This document shows positions 17,597-27,436 of a stretch of 64,000 nucleotides of DNA, in pieces; the first letter of the stretch is position 1, and each line of letters begins with the position of its first letter. Below the pieces are notes generated by a model that saw only the letters and a program-made list of their open reading frames with translations, did no database searches and had not been told where the DNA came from. The stretch is taken from assembly GCF_006494715.1 (NCBI RefSeq), contig NZ_CP041151.1:868001-932000 (forward strand), in the 5' to 3' direction. The translations under genes and the position numbers were made by a program. Source of the stretch: Shewanella sp. SNU WT4 (lineage in GTDB: Bacteria; Pseudomonadota; Gammaproteobacteria; Enterobacterales; Shewanellaceae).

Positions 17597-17989
17597 TTAA
17601 TTGACTGAAATTGGCTTAAAAAAGTTGCGAGTTGAGGCGCTAAATGCCACTTGCCATTGCAACACTTGGCTGATGATTGCACTGGCTATCACTAGCCCAA
17701 TCGGGATAACAATGCCATTCCACTGCACTACCACTTCTTTTGGATTTATCTGCCAAGCAATCACTGCCGTGGTGGCTAACGCCATGATGGCAAGAGCTTG
17801 AATAGCAATGTAGAGTCTTAACAGTAACAAGCCCCAATCGGCACGTAAGTAAATACCCACCAATACTGGTATCATACCTAAGCTAAATAAATTGAGATTA
17901 GCGCTAGTGATGGCGTAAGTCATTCCTAATGTAGCAGCAAGTAAATAGCAAATAGTTAGACTGGCAATGGGCCAAGGGTAGGATTTCAT
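17597..17989 (-). CDS. Small inner-membrane protein of unknown function
   Basis: A 130-residue protein with about four hydrophobic helices and a short basic C-terminus. I chose the ATG at 17989 because the membrane protein begins there and the frame upstream would overlap the divergent DUF4240 gene. The Shine-Dalgarno (GAGC) is weak. No motif is recognised. Confidence 0.6.
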   Translation of the reverse strand: MKSYPWPIASLTICYLLAATLGMTYAITSANLNLFSLGMIPVLVGIYLRADWGLLLLRLYIAIQALAIMALATTAVIAWQINPKEVVVQWNGIVIPIGLVIASAIISQVLQWQVAFSASTRNFFKPISVN

Positions 17990-18077
17990 AGCAAGCTCTG
18001 TTAGTTTTTGCCAAAGTGTAAAAACTCCTATCGCTTGAGTCCAGTAAATTGCCTTAATATTCAAAGAAGAGGTTAGC

Positions 18078-18587
18078 GTGACAGAGAATGATTTTTGGCA
18101 GTTGGTGAGTCGCACCAGCGCTGAGCAAGATGAGCAAAGCTTAGTCACAGCCCTGACTCAAGCTTTAACTGCTTTGGACGATCAGCAGTTAGCTGAGTTT
18201 GATGTGTATTTTTCTAAACAAATGCGTAGAGCCTACACTTGGCCTATGTGGGGCGCCGCGTTTGTGTTGACCGGCTGTGATAATGAATATGCGTTTGCTG
18301 AATTCCGCTGCTTCTTGATTTCTTTAGGTAAAACCTGGTTTGAGCGTATTTTAGTGGAGCCAGATTATTTAGCTGAGTTACCTCAGTTTCCGATGCGCGA
18401 TAATTTTCCTTATCCGTTTGTGGATGAATATGATTTGGTCGCTGGCAAGATTTATGAAGATCGCACCGGTGAAGAATTGCCGTTTGTGCCATCGACTGGC
18501 AATCGCCCCGCAGGCAAGAAATTTGATGACAGAAAAAAAATGCTGCTTAAGCATTATCCTGGCTTGTGTCAGCGTTTTCCTTTTTAA
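18078..18587 (+). CDS. DUF4240-domain protein
   Basis: This 169-residue soluble protein starts at a GTG preceded by GAGG. The order MTENDFWQLVSRT, an acidic helix, MWGAAFVLTGCDNEYAFAEF and ISLGKTWFERILVEPDYLAEL is typical of DUF4240, a family of unknown function. Residues DNE and the following FRCF(L)ISLG motif are well kept. It is divergent from the small membrane protein, with about 90 bases between starts. Confidence 0.8.
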   Translation: MTENDFWQLVSRTSAEQDEQSLVTALTQALTALDDQQLAEFDVYFSKQMRRAYTWPMWGAAFVLTGCDNEYAFAEFRCFLISLGKTWFERILVEPDYLAELPQFPMRDNFPYPFVDEYDLVAGKIYEDRTGEELPFVPSTGNRPAGKKFDDRKKMLLKHYPGLCQRFPF

Positions 18588-18740
18588 AGCGCGCAGATAA
18601 GCTAACCTCAGATTCACATGTAATTAGTGACATTTGATGTATATTTAAGCTAACTTTTGATGTACTAATCGTTGCTGTGAATTACAACGTTGAATCTGAG
18701 CGCGAGGGATATGCCTGCGCAAATTCCAAAGGAGAGCTTA

Positions 18741-19337
18741 ATGAGTGCCCGATCTTATCTTTCACTTGTCATAGTTGGTGCTATTGCACTGACTGGCTGC
18801 GCGCAAACGCCTACTGAGAATAAGGCTGAGACAGTGGTTAACTCAGCGGTTGAAAACAGTCAGGATGCAAGTATGGTTACCCAAGCTGGAGCAGTAACCA
18901 TAGAATGGCTGGATCCCGCTAAGTACACCGACATTAAGGCTTCTTCTGAATTGCAATCGCGCTTTCAGCAGCGGGTATTTGATACCTTAACGGCGAATTT
19001 AGCCCAGCAAGTAACGCCTATGCTGGAGTCGAACGAAAAGCTTGAGTTAGTAGTCACTAATGTTGATTTAGCTGGCGATATTCGGCCAACTTTTGGTGCG
19101 ACCTTAAATGATATTCGCATTGTGAGTAATTTATACCCGCCTCGCATTACCTTTACGTATAAGGTGATTAAAGGCAACCAAACTATGCTGGCTGGCAGTG
19201 AGAAACTGCAAGACTTAGGTTTTCTTGATGGCATTCAACCTATTATAGATAGACCCTTTATGTATGAGTCTGGGCTCTTAACCACTTGGTTTAATAAAAC
19301 CGTGGCGCCAGTTCTGCAAGGCTCACCTTCGGAATAA
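18741..19337 (+). CDS. DUF3313-like lipoprotein
   Basis: A 198-residue lipoprotein: the signal peptide MSARSYLSLVIVGAIALTGC ends in the lipobox LTGC (Cys20). The start at 18741 follows AAAGGAG at 6-8 bases; a further in-frame ATG at 18690 lacks a site and would precede the signal peptide. The mature part (VEWLDPAKYTDI-like opening, YPPRITFTYKVIKGNQ near residue 135) resembles DUF3313 family proteins, which have no known activity. The family call is moderate. Confidence 0.68.
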   Translation: MSARSYLSLVIVGAIALTGCAQTPTENKAETVVNSAVENSQDASMVTQAGAVTIEWLDPAKYTDIKASSELQSRFQQRVFDTLTANLAQQVTPMLESNEKLELVVTNVDLAGDIRPTFGATLNDIRIVSNLYPPRITFTYKVIKGNQTMLAGSEKLQDLGFLDGIQPIIDRPFMYESGLLTTWFNKTVAPVLQGSPSE

Positions 19338-19354
19338 CGCTTCGCACTAAAAAC

Positions 19355-19384
19355 AAAACAGCCGCTTTTTAGCGGCTGTTTTTG
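19355..19384. terminator. Bidirectional terminator
   Basis: The 12-bp stem AAAACAGCCGCT / AGCGGCTGTTTT with a TTTT loop has flanking A- and T-runs and lies between the lipoprotein gene and the convergent 101-aa gene. Confidence 0.88.
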
Positions 19385-19402
19385 TTAGTAACGCTTGATT
19401 GC

Positions 19403-19708
19403 TTAGCCTTGTTGCTTAAAGGCTTGCAAGGTTGATAGCACTAACGCGAGCTTTTTCACAACAGTTTGCAGCTGCTCAGTGTCGATATCTGTGGCTGGAA
19501 ATTGCGCTACTTCAGTGGCTAAGTCTTTGACATAAGGTAGAAAACGTTTACTGTTTTGAGTAAAACCTTGTTCTGGCTTAAAAATGGTGCTGAATTTAGC
19601 GTGCCCAGCTTGCTGTAATGCATCTAATTTAGCATCGGCATCTATGGCTTGGCGGTAAGCAAGTTGCAGATTCTGTTGCAACTGTTCCAGAATTCGTGAA
19701 TAAGGCAT
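19403..19708 (-). CDS. Small soluble helical protein, unknown
   Basis: A 101-residue protein with no membrane segment or Cys. Its start (MPYSRILEQLQQNLQLAYRQAIDADAKL) predicts a long amphipathic helix, and the C-terminal half (TEQLQTVVKKLALVLSTLQAF) a second. I do not recognise it with confidence; a distant likeness to PriC came to mind but is not supportable by eye. It is divergent from the TraB/GumN gene and flanked by a terminator. Confidence 0.6.
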   Translation of the reverse strand: MPYSRILEQLQQNLQLAYRQAIDADAKLDALQQAGHAKFSTIFKPEQGFTQNSKRFLPYVKDLATEVAQFPATDIDTEQLQTVVKKLALVLSTLQAFKQQG

Positions 19709-19745
19709 TAGGTTTCTCTCAACAAAGGTCAGTTAGGGATTATAT

Positions 19746-20642
19746 ATGAAATGCTCTTCTCCCCGCAAAATTCCGCGCGCATTTATGCTGTTATTACTTA
19801 GCTGGTGGGGATGGGGCGCCGCTTATGCCAGTGAAGCTAATCCGGCCTTTTACCGTTTAGATAAAGCGGGTAATAGCGCTTTTTTATTGGGATCAATTCA
19901 TGTGGGGCAGGCGAGCTTTTATCCAATGCAGCCCCATATTGAAGCTGCTTTTAGTAAGGCGAAAAGCCTGGTGGTTGAAGTTGATATTAGACAGCCAATG
20001 GCGCCCGAGTTATTACTGCGGATTGCTAAGGCATCACCTGCTATTGGCATTACCCCAGCGACTCAAACTGAATTAACTCAGTATTGCCAGAGTCGCCAAG
20101 CCTTTTGTGAGGCATTAACGCCCTGGCAGCCATGGTTGCAATCCTTACAAATCAGTTTGCTGCAATTTGAGCAATTAGGTTTTACCCCAGCTTTTGGGGT
20201 TGATCAATATTGGCTTAATAAGGCGCAGGCTAAATCGGTATTAGAGCTAGAAACCAGTGAGTTTCAATTGGCCTTGTTAGCCTCATTTGATGCTAGCACC
20301 CAAAATTACTTGTTAGCAGAGGCTATTACTACACCCGATAGCAGTTTGCGCGCATTGATTGATGCTTGGCATCAAGGTCATGATCAGCAGCTGCTTGAGC
20401 TGACCGAGGCGGATATGCTTGCGAATACTCAGCAAGATTTAGTGCAAAAATTATTGTGGGATCGCAATCAAACCATGGCAGCTGATCTTTATCGCATGCT
20501 GGCGGATGGTCAGAGCCAGCAAGCTATTTTTGCGGTTATAGGTGCAGGGCATTTAGTCGGGCCTAAATCTGTGATTACTAAGCTTAAGGAATTAGGGGTA
20601 ACAGTGACGGATTGCCGCCAAGACAGGTCAGCATGTGAATAA
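19746..20642 (+). CDS. TraB/GumN-family protein
   Basis: A 298-residue protein with a signal peptide (cleavage near AYAS, residue 29). It has the two family signatures: FLLGSIHVGQASFYP near residue 45 (GxxH) and the distal GAGHLVGPKSV near 276. The family includes the TIKI metalloproteases, in which these motifs form the active site, so a periplasmic peptidase-like role is possible but unproven. Its stop codon overlaps the start of the open frame containing cheD, so the two are probably co-transcribed. Confidence 0.85.
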   Translation: MKCSSPRKIPRAFMLLLLSWWGWGAAYASEANPAFYRLDKAGNSAFLLGSIHVGQASFYPMQPHIEAAFSKAKSLVVEVDIRQPMAPELLLRIAKASPAIGITPATQTELTQYCQSRQAFCEALTPWQPWLQSLQISLLQFEQLGFTPAFGVDQYWLNKAQAKSVLELETSEFQLALLASFDASTQNYLLAEAITTPDSSLRALIDAWHQGHDQQLLELTEADMLANTQQDLVQKLLWDRNQTMAADLYRMLADGQSQQAIFAVIGAGHLVGPKSVITKLKELGVTVTDCRQDRSACE

Positions 20643-20689
20643 TGTTAACTTGGCTATACTGGTTAAGGAATAAGCATGGAGGCTTAATT

Positions 20690-21316
20690 TTGCAACCTAA
20701 CTCGCCAACTAGCTACGCTAGATTTGAACACATTAGCCGTAATTGGGATCAAAAATTCGATAAATTCGTCGCGCGGGTAAATCCTGGTGAATATTACTTA
20801 ACGGGCAATGATGAGTTGATTTATACCCGACTAGGTTCTTGTATTTCTGCGTGTATTTATGACGATAAATTAGGCATAGGTGGCTTAAATCATTTTCTGT
20901 TACCAGAAGCTGGTAAGTATGAACGCCAAATTGCGGCCGATAGTTATTGTTGCCGTTATGGTAACTGGGCCATGGAGCAATTAATCAATGGTATTTTAAG
21001 CCGCGGTGGCAGTCGTTTTAATTTAAAAGCTAAAATATTTGGTGGCGCCAGTATTGGTAATCAAATCAAGACCAATATAGGTCAATTAAATATATCTTTT
21101 GTATATAGCTACTTAGATACAGAGAATATTCCCATCTTAGCGCAAGATGTTGGCGGCATTTGGCCGCGCAAGGTCTTGTTTAATCCCACTAGCGGTAAAG
21201 CCATGGTTAAACGGCTAGCCAGCGAAGCCATTGAAATGCTTGATACTCAAGAGGAGCGTTACCTCGATAGCATTTCTAAAAAGCCTAAAAATGGCGATAT
21301 TGAGCTATTTGATTAA
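20690..21316 (+). CDS. cheD: Chemoreceptor glutamine deamidase CheD
   Basis: CheD deamidates glutamines of chemoreceptors and in some species interacts with CheC. The 208-residue protein has the catalytic Cys in RLGSCISACIYDD near residue 54, the catalytic His in GGLNHFLLPE near 70, and the KIFGGASIG segment. I place the start at the TTG at 20690 because GGAGG lies 7 bases upstream and the family begins near there. The frame extends to an ATG at 20642 that touches the TraB/GumN stop. No other chemotaxis gene adjoins, so this is an orphan cheD. Confidence 0.88.
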   Translation: MQPNSPTSYARFEHISRNWDQKFDKFVARVNPGEYYLTGNDELIYTRLGSCISACIYDDKLGIGGLNHFLLPEAGKYERQIAADSYCCRYGNWAMEQLINGILSRGGSRFNLKAKIFGGASIGNQIKTNIGQLNISFVYSYLDTENIPILAQDVGGIWPRKVLFNPTSGKAMVKRLASEAIEMLDTQEERYLDSISKKPKNGDIELFD

Positions 21317-21338
21317 TGGGATATGTCATCACTAGCCG

Positions 21339-22121
21339 CTATTTTTTCTCTTGGCCGATAAAATGCACATAACGGCCAAGGGATAAATAGGGTTCTTGTT
21401 GGCAGTAAGCTAATTCCATCGCTAATAACTGCTGAAAATCAAAATTGTCAGGCATGGATTTTTTAAGATAATCATTAATGACGCGTACGCCCGACTGACA
21501 AATAAGCTCAAGTTGCCATTCAGTAAACCAAGTTCTCACCTCTTGTATATAGAGAGGATGCGTTGGCGTTAAGCGTACCTTTTTCTTAATCTTGAAATCG
21601 GCACTGACATAATCAAAATTGCCCGAGACTAAGGCGTGAAAACGCATGGCTTCTTTATTGAAAAACATCAATGAGAATAAGCCATCCTTGCTCAGAAAAT
21701 CTAATAATAGCGCTAAGGTATTTTTAGCATCATGCAGCCATTCAGCGACCGCGTGACATAAGATTAAATCAAATTTACCTTCCACATGCTGAGGTAACTC
21801 TTGAATGGCGCAGTGAATTAGGCGGATATCGAGCGGCTCTTCACTGGCAGCAATTTGCTCTTGCGCTTGGGCTAACATCTGCTCAGAAATATCACACAGA
21901 ACAATTTCATGGCCTTGGGCTGCTAATTTTTGGCTGATAAAACCAAAGCCGCCACCTGCATCTAAGACTCTTAATTTATTCACTTTTTTATCTTGGCAAT
22001 ACTTCTCTATCGCCGCTTGCAAATCGCGCCATAAAACGGCAGCACGAATTTCTCCCTTTGGAGTTCCATAGATATTTTTCGCAAATTTAGTTGCGAGTTT
22101 ATCGAAGTTTTTGTCTTGCAC
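21339..22121 (-). CDS. cmoM: tRNA 5-carboxymethoxyuridine methyltransferase CmoM
   Basis: CmoM methylates cmo5U34 to mcmo5U in certain tRNAs. The 260-residue protein starts QDKNFDKLATKFAKNIYGT, collinear with E. coli CmoM (QDRNFDDIAEKF, then SRNIYGT). It has the SAM-binding motif VLDAGGGFGF and the family-specific segments ILCHAVAEWLHD, FNKEAMRFHALVSGNFDYV and QEPYLSLGRYVH. I use the GTG at 22121, which aligns with the E. coli initiator Met and follows AAGGCGG; an ATG ten codons upstream is less likely. It is convergent with cheD, with only 22 bases between stops. Confidence 0.92.
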   Translation of the reverse strand: MQDKNFDKLATKFAKNIYGTPKGEIRAAVLWRDLQAAIEKYCQDKKVNKLRVLDAGGGFGFISQKLAAQGHEIVLCDISEQMLAQAQEQIAASEEPLDIRLIHCAIQELPQHVEGKFDLILCHAVAEWLHDAKNTLALLLDFLSKDGLFSLMFFNKEAMRFHALVSGNFDYVSADFKIKKKVRLTPTHPLYIQEVRTWFTEWQLELICQSGVRVINDYLKKSMPDNFDFQQLLAMELAYCQQEPYLSLGRYVHFIGQEKK

Positions 22122-22300
22122 GTATGATCCGCCTTGAAGAACTATCGGCAAATTTTGCCACAGACGGCTAAGGGCGTCAGATAAATATCGGCGTAACTGG
22201 GTTAAAACCGCACTCTAGCTGAGTAAATGTTAATCAAGCTGTTTTTTTGGCGCGACTGGCTTATAATTCTTAGCTGATTTTTAGACAGACACCTGCGGAT

Positions 22301-23164
22301 ATGCAACATATAGTTCACCTTAATGAAATGCCATCGTTGTTCTCTCTCTATCGCAAGATAATGTTTGGGCGTAAGCCTGGCTGGAATGGCGAGTTATTGG
22401 AGTCAATTGAGGTTAACTGTTGTGATATTGCCATAAAAGCTGACGCCGTTGAGCGCTATGCCAAGGTCTGTGAATATCAGTTTGATGGTGAGACTCTACC
22501 TGCCACATTTTTGCATGTGTTAGTGTTTCGCCTGCAAGCTGAGTTGTTCACTCATAAAAGCATTACTTTCCCGCTGCTTGGCATGATCCACCTTAAGAAT
22601 AATATCCGCCATCTGCGTAATGTCAGCATTGATGAGCGCGTCGATATTGGCTGCCACATGAGCGATAGCCGCATCACTGAACTTGGGCTTGAGTTTGATT
22701 TAACCGGCCAAGTAACGGTTAAGGATGAAGTGGTGTGGCAATCGGTATCTACCTATTTATATCGCTGCCCGCAAAGCCGCTCGTCTCGTGTGCGCCCGCC
22801 TAAAGGCGCTGCTATAAATTGGGAACAACCGCTGCAATGGCACTTAGATGACGACTTAGGTCGCCGCTATGCTATGGCCTCTGGCGACTATAACCTCATT
22901 CACTTGCACCCAATTTTATCGAAACGCTTTGGCTTTGATAGGGTATTAGTTCATGGCATGTGGTCGAAAGCGCGCTGCATAGCGCAAATGATGCCCCATG
23001 CGACTATGCCTGCCTTTGAAATAGACGTGGCCTTTAAATTGCCATTATTTATGCCTGCGGATGTTACTTTTGCGCTTGAGCCGATTGATGCTGGTTATCA
23101 ATTTGAAATGCGAGATATTAAAGGTCGCAGGCCGCATTTAACTGGGCAATTGACTTACCTGTAA
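22301..23164 (+). CDS. MaoC-like (hot-dog fold) acyl dehydratase
   Basis: This 287-residue soluble protein appears to be a double hot-dog. The C-terminal half carries the MaoC/R-hydratase signature: ASGDYNLIHLHPILSKRFGF near residue 198 (Asp and His active-site pair) followed by VLVHGMWSKA. The N-terminal half is the degenerate hot-dog. Enzymes of this type hydrate trans-2-enoyl-CoA or dehydrate 3-hydroxyacyl thioesters; the substrate here is unknown. It is a single gene, divergent from cmoM. A weak hairpin (AAGCGTG / CACGCTT, 23191-23216) follows it. Confidence 0.83.
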   Translation: MQHIVHLNEMPSLFSLYRKIMFGRKPGWNGELLESIEVNCCDIAIKADAVERYAKVCEYQFDGETLPATFLHVLVFRLQAELFTHKSITFPLLGMIHLKNNIRHLRNVSIDERVDIGCHMSDSRITELGLEFDLTGQVTVKDEVVWQSVSTYLYRCPQSRSSRVRPPKGAAINWEQPLQWHLDDDLGRRYAMASGDYNLIHLHPILSKRFGFDRVLVHGMWSKARCIAQMMPHATMPAFEIDVAFKLPLFMPADVTFALEPIDAGYQFEMRDIKGRRPHLTGQLTYL

Positions 23165-23306
23165 GCCTCATAGTTCACCTGTACCTTGATAAGCGTGTGT
23201 GCGCCGCAGCACGCTTGTTACGACTAAATCCATCTGTTTCTTTGAGCTAGCCCCAAATTCCTCTATGATCGCAACGCCCTAGCAGATCCCAGAGAATAAA
23301 AAATAC

Positions 23307-25013
23307 ATGCTATCTGATATCGAAATCTCAAGAAATTCCCCATTAGTGGCCATCAGTGACTTAGCAGCAAGGCTTGGTATCCAGCCCGATGAATTAGTGA
23401 CTTATGGCGTCCATAAAGCCAAAGTTTTGCCAAGCGTATTCAAACGCTTAGCGCAAGCGCCACTTGGCCGTACCATATTAGTTACCGCAGTGACCCCAAC
23501 GCCTTATGGTGAAGGTAAAACTGTAACCACCATAGGCTTAACTCAAGGCTTACACGCTTTGGGTGAGTCTGTGTGCGCTTGCATTCGCCAGCCGAGTATG
23601 GGGCCAGTGTTTGGCGTTAAAGGCGGCGCCGCGGGTGGTGGTTATGCTCAAGTAGTCCCTATGGAAGAGCTTAATCTTCACCTAACTGGTGATATTCATG
23701 CGTTAACTAGCGCCCATAATTTAGCGGCTGCGGCGTTAGATGCGCGTCTCTTTTATGAAACTCAATTAGGCGCTGCAGCCTTTGAACTGCAGTCGGGATT
23801 AAGTGCGCTTAATATCGACCCCGAGCAAATTTTATGGCGCCGCGTAGTTGATCAAAACGATCGCAGTTTGCGCCAAATTGAAGTGGGTATTGGTCGCAAT
23901 AATGGCCCAGTGCATGCTTCAGGTTTTGATATTAGTGCTGCCTCTGAGTTAATGGCGATTTTAGCTTTAAGCCTTGATTTAGCCGATATGCGCGCGCGGA
24001 TTGGCCGAATAATCTTAGCTAAATCAACCGATGGCAACTGGATTAGCGCTGATGATTTAGGTGTCGCAGGCGCCATGACAGTGATTATGCGAGACGCCAT
24101 TGCGCCAACCTTAATGCAAACCTTATCGGGCGCGCCTTGTTTAATTCACGCCGGCCCTTTTGCTAACATAGCTCACGGCAATTCCTCTGTGATTGCTGAT
24201 GATATGGCGCTGCGCTTGGCCGATTTTGTGGTGACTGAAGGCGGTTTTGGCTCGGATATGGGCTTTGAAAAATACGCCAATATCAAGGTGCGCACGTCAA
24301 ATATTCCGCCTGCGGCTGTGGTATTAGTGGCAACCCTGCGCGCCTTAAAAGCCAATAGTGGTGTTACTGTTAGCGATATTAATGCACCTAACCAGGATGC
24401 GCTGCAGGCAGGCTTTGAGCATTTATGCTGGCATATTAATAATGTCAGTAAGTATGGCGTGCCGGTTGTGGTGGCGATTAACCGCTTCCCTACTGATACC
24501 GATGAAGAGTTGCACTGGTTGCAGCAACAAGTGACTAAGACGCAGGCGTTTGCTTGTGAGATTAGTGAAGCCTTTGCCAATGGCGCCAGTGGCGCCCTTG
24601 ATTTGGCGCGCAGCGTGATTAGCGCTTGTCAGCAGCCAAGTGAGTTTACTCATTTGTACGATGTTAACTTGCCGCTGGACGTTAAGCTTACCCAACATAT
24701 GCAGCTGGCCTATGGCGCCGCGGGCATAGAGTTAAGTGACTTGGCCGCGAGTCAATTGCAAAGTTTAGCCACAGATTATGGGCATTTGCCTTTATGTGTG
24801 GCAAAAACGCCGATGTCGATTAGCCATGATCCGCAGCAAAAAGGCGTGCCGTCGGGCTTTATGGTGCCGGTGGCTGAACTGCGTTTAAATGCGGGCGCGG
24901 GCTTTATTACTGTGATCACTGGCAATGTGATGACTATGCCAGGCTTAGGTTTATGCCCTGCCTATTTGCAGATAGATATTGATGCCAATGGTGATATTCA
25001 GGGCTTGTCCTAA
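23307..25013 (+). CDS. fhs: Formate--tetrahydrofolate ligase
   Basis: Fhs makes 10-formyltetrahydrofolate from formate, THF and ATP, feeding purine synthesis and formyl-methionine. The 568-residue protein has the expected length and motifs: the P-loop-like TPYGEGKT near residue 67, the [20 protein letters not shown] block near 93, [12 protein letters not shown] near 285, [17 protein letters not shown] near 313 and the C-terminal [15 protein letters not shown] region. No adjacent folate gene is present. The ribosome-binding site is unremarkable. Confidence 0.96.
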   Translation: MLSDIEISRNSPLVAISDLAARLGIQPDELVTYGVHKAKVLPSVFKRLAQAPLGRTILVTAVTPTPYGEGKTVTTIGLTQGLHALGESVCACIRQPSMGPVFGVKGGAAGGGYAQVVPMEELNLHLTGDIHALTSAHNLAAAALDARLFYETQLGAAAFELQSGLSALNIDPEQILWRRVVDQNDRSLRQIEVGIGRNNGPVHASGFDISAASELMAILALSLDLADMRARIGRIILAKSTDGNWISADDLGVAGAMTVIMRDAIAPTLMQTLSGAPCLIHAGPFANIAHGNSSVIADDMALRLADFVVTEGGFGSDMGFEKYANIKVRTSNIPPAAVVLVATLRALKANSGVTVSDINAPNQDALQAGFEHLCWHINNVSKYGVPVVVAINRFPTDTDEELHWLQQQVTKTQAFACEISEAFANGASGALDLARSVISACQQPSEFTHLYDVNLPLDVKLTQHMQLAYGAAGIELSDLAASQLQSLATDYGHLPLCVAKTPMSISHDPQQKGVPSGFMVPVAELRLNAGAGFITVITGNVMTMPGLGLCPAYLQIDIDANGDIQGLS

Positions 25014-25044
25014 TCGGTCATTTAACGCTTAGTGATAACCCATT

Positions 25045-25073
25045 AAGTTAAAAAAGGCGCCAATCGGCGCCTT
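25045..25073 (-). terminator. Terminator of the MscS-type gene
   Basis: The stem AAGGCGCC / GGCGCCTT with a 4-base loop runs on the minus strand into a TTTTTT tract. It lies between convergent fhs and the channel gene and probably also ends fhs. Confidence 0.85.
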
Positions 25074-25095
25074 GCTGTTATCCAATAGTCCGCCG

Positions 25096-26739
25096 TTATG
25101 CTGGTGGATTCTCGTGATAAATATGAACATCGCGCTGCGGGAATGGAATTGAAATACCTTCCTCATCAAAGCGCATTTTCACGCTGCGAGTCACATCCCA
25201 ATACACATCCCAATAATCTTCTGGGCGAGTCCAAGGACGTACCACAAAATCTAAGCTGGAATTATTTAAGGTGTGTAACTTCACTAATGGCTCAGGCATA
25301 GTCAGCACTTTAGGGTGCGAAGTGATGATTTCCATCAATACTTTTTCAGCATGAGGAATATTATCGCTGTAGCTAATGCCAAACACTAAATCAACGCGGC
25401 GCTCGCGTTCGGCAGTCACGTTGTTAATGGTATCACCCCAAATTTTGTTATTTGGAATAATTAAGCGCTGATTATCAAAGGTCATAACGGTAGTCGATAC
25501 CAGCGTCATGTGGCTCACTTTACCTGTCACGCCTGCGGCATTAATCAAATCGCCCACATCAAATGGACGATAGATTAAGATCATCATGCCTGATGCAAAG
25601 TTAGATAAGGTGTCTTGCAGGGCAAAACCAATGATCACACCGGCGATACCAAAACCGGCTAATAATGGGCCAAGCTCAATACCCAACTGAGATAAAGCGA
25701 CTAGCAAGCCGATAGTAAAGACGATTTTACCCGATAACTTGATAAAGAAGTCTTGCAGTAACTTACTGAACTTTAAGCGAGAGTTACCTACTGCACGCTT
25801 AACTATGGTTTCAGCCACGCGGCCTAATAACATAGCTAGCATTAAGATGACGCTAAACAGCACTAGCTTGAAAACTAAGGTTGGACCGTTGTCGACAAGC
25901 TGAGAATAACCTACCCCAAACCATTGCTCCATCAGGCCTTTAGCCACATCGGCATTAATAAGCCCTTGAGTTAGGTCGCCAGACACACTGAACAAGATTT
26001 TCTTCAAATCAGCGGTATTTTGGCCTAAATCATCCAGCAAGCTGATGGTGACGTTAAGGCTTGCAGTGCTTTTACTTAACCACTCTTTTAAGGTGGCTTG
26101 GCGGCTTAATAAAGTGCTGCTCGCATCTTTACCTGCGCTGCTCACATCAGCATTGACCGATTTAAGTTGGAGCTGAATATATTGAATGAGGGAGGCCAGT
26201 TCATGGCCGCGGCTCATTAAGTCATCGCTTAACTTAGTTTGCTGGACATCAACGTTCTCACCTAACTTTTGCGCCCAACGCAGAGTTTGCAGTTGAGCTT
26301 GGAAAAACAAGTCACGCTCATTTTGGCGATTGGCCATTTGCAGCAATACTGTCTGGTCATTAGTGGTATCAAGCTTTTGCTTTAAATCACTAATGTCTTT
26401 GTTTAGATAAGTATTGGCCTTATCTAAAAATGCCAGTTGCTCGTTAATTAACGCTAATGCTTTCACCTTATCAAGATCAGGCTGGTTCATTAAGCTGCCA
26501 ATATCGGCGCGAATAGCATTGATATTGTTTAAGATTGAGAACTCAGTGAGTTGTCTCAGTTCACCTTTGGCTGACTTCAGGGCGATGATATCTTGATCAA
26601 CTCGTTGCTGTAACGTATCAATCTGCGTAAACGCTGAGGCATTGGCATCTGGAGTGATTGGTTCTGCAGCGATTACGCGGCTACAAGAAAGGATCAACAA
26701 CAGAATAAGCGACATTCCTCTGAATGCTGCTGTTTGCAT
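25096..26739 (-). CDS. MscS-family mechanosensitive ion channel with large periplasmic domain
   Basis: The 547-residue protein has a signal peptide (cleavage near IAA-EP, residue 25) and a periplasmic, Gln/Leu/Asp-rich helical region to about residue 270 that is probably a coiled coil. Three membrane helices follow, then the MscS core. The pore helix is seen as LLAGFGIAGVIIGFALQDTLSNFASGMMILIYRPFDVGD; the cytoplasmic beta domain follows (NQRLIIPNNKIWGDTINN). It opens under membrane tension to release solutes during osmotic downshift. It is longer than E. coli MscS (286 aa) but shorter than MscK. It is a single gene. Confidence 0.9.
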   Translation of the reverse strand: MQTAAFRGMSLILLLILSCSRVIAAEPITPDANASAFTQIDTLQQRVDQDIIALKSAKGELRQLTEFSILNNINAIRADIGSLMNQPDLDKVKALALINEQLAFLDKANTYLNKDISDLKQKLDTTNDQTVLLQMANRQNERDLFFQAQLQTLRWAQKLGENVDVQQTKLSDDLMSRGHELASLIQYIQLQLKSVNADVSSAGKDASSTLLSRQATLKEWLSKSTASLNVTISLLDDLGQNTADLKKILFSVSGDLTQGLINADVAKGLMEQWFGVGYSQLVDNGPTLVFKLVLFSVILMLAMLLGRVAETIVKRAVGNSRLKFSKLLQDFFIKLSGKIVFTIGLLVALSQLGIELGPLLAGFGIAGVIIGFALQDTLSNFASGMMILIYRPFDVGDLINAAGVTGKVSHMTLVSTTVMTFDNQRLIIPNNKIWGDTINNVTAERERRVDLVFGISYSDNIPHAEKVLMEIITSHPKVLTMPEPLVKLHTLNNSSLDFVVRPWTRPEDYWDVYWDVTRSVKMRFDEEGISIPFPQRDVHIYHENPPA

Positions 26740-26984
26740 AGGATTTCTTCCAAAATTAAAATAGGCGCTAATGGTATTCGCTAAAGGGGGGCGGGTGCAA
26801 TCCTTGCGCTATGGCGAATGACAAACAGCTGATCTTGGCCGATATTCTGAGTGTTTTTTGTACGCTAAACCACGGCTTTTTGCGGTCATGGCCAATAACT
26901 GCCATGGCTAAGGGCGGCGCCATTCATTTCGTCACTATTGAGCATCTGTTACACTAGCGCATTGAATTTTTTTAGGGTTTTCCT

Positions 26985-27344
26985 ATGCTGTGCCCCCATT
27001 GTCATCAGGGATTTAGAATGACCGCGATAGCTAATACTCGCGGCAAAGGTTTTGCGGTCGAGTTTCAGTGTCCTAAATGTGAGGCTTGGCTCGGTAAAAG
27101 TGCCTGGTTGCAGCGCGCTAAACTGCTTGGCTTTTACGGTACGGCGGGAATGGCACTGTTGGCCTATCTCAAGCCTGAGATGCAAGGGATGGCAATTGTG
27201 ATAGCTATTTTTTGCGCTATTACTTTGATGGTGTCGCATTTACTGGATCAATTGCAAATTCGTGAAAAACCGCCGGAGCCAGAAGCCATTGAGGTTAATC
27301 ATAAGTTTGCAAGCGGTGCGGTTGATAGTGGTGCTAACAAGTAA
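26985..27344 (+). CDS. Zinc-ribbon protein with two membrane helices
   Basis: A 119-residue protein with a CPHC ... CPKC zinc ribbon (residues 3-6 and about 29-32), then two hydrophobic helices (about 50-63 and 68-86) and a charged tail. It begins close to the metal site, which supports the start. No family is recognised. It is followed by a short gap and the convergent 41-residue gene. Confidence 0.65.
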   Translation: MLCPHCHQGFRMTAIANTRGKGFAVEFQCPKCEAWLGKSAWLQRAKLLGFYGTAGMALLAYLKPEMQGMAIVIAIFCAITLMVSHLLDQLQIREKPPEPEAIEVNHKFASGAVDSGANK

Positions 27345-27436
27345 GGCGCTAACAAATGAGGCATTGGCGCTGCCAAAAAAGTCTAGCGCCAAAAGTCTGG
27401 CGACTTAGCGATAATCATATTGCTAAGTCGTGATCA

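Noticed and set aside
19403..19708. Possible PriC (primosomal replication) homologue
   Set aside because: Only a vague helical likeness; length is much shorter than PriC and no diagnostic motif could be seen.
23191..23216. Strong terminator after the MaoC-like gene
   Set aside because: The stem is only 7-8 bp with a large loop and no T-run, so it is noted as weak rather than listed as a terminator.
26949..27239. 96-codon minus-strand frame
   Set aside because: Antisense to the zinc-ribbon membrane-protein gene; His- and Arg-rich, low-complexity composition is typical of shadow frames.
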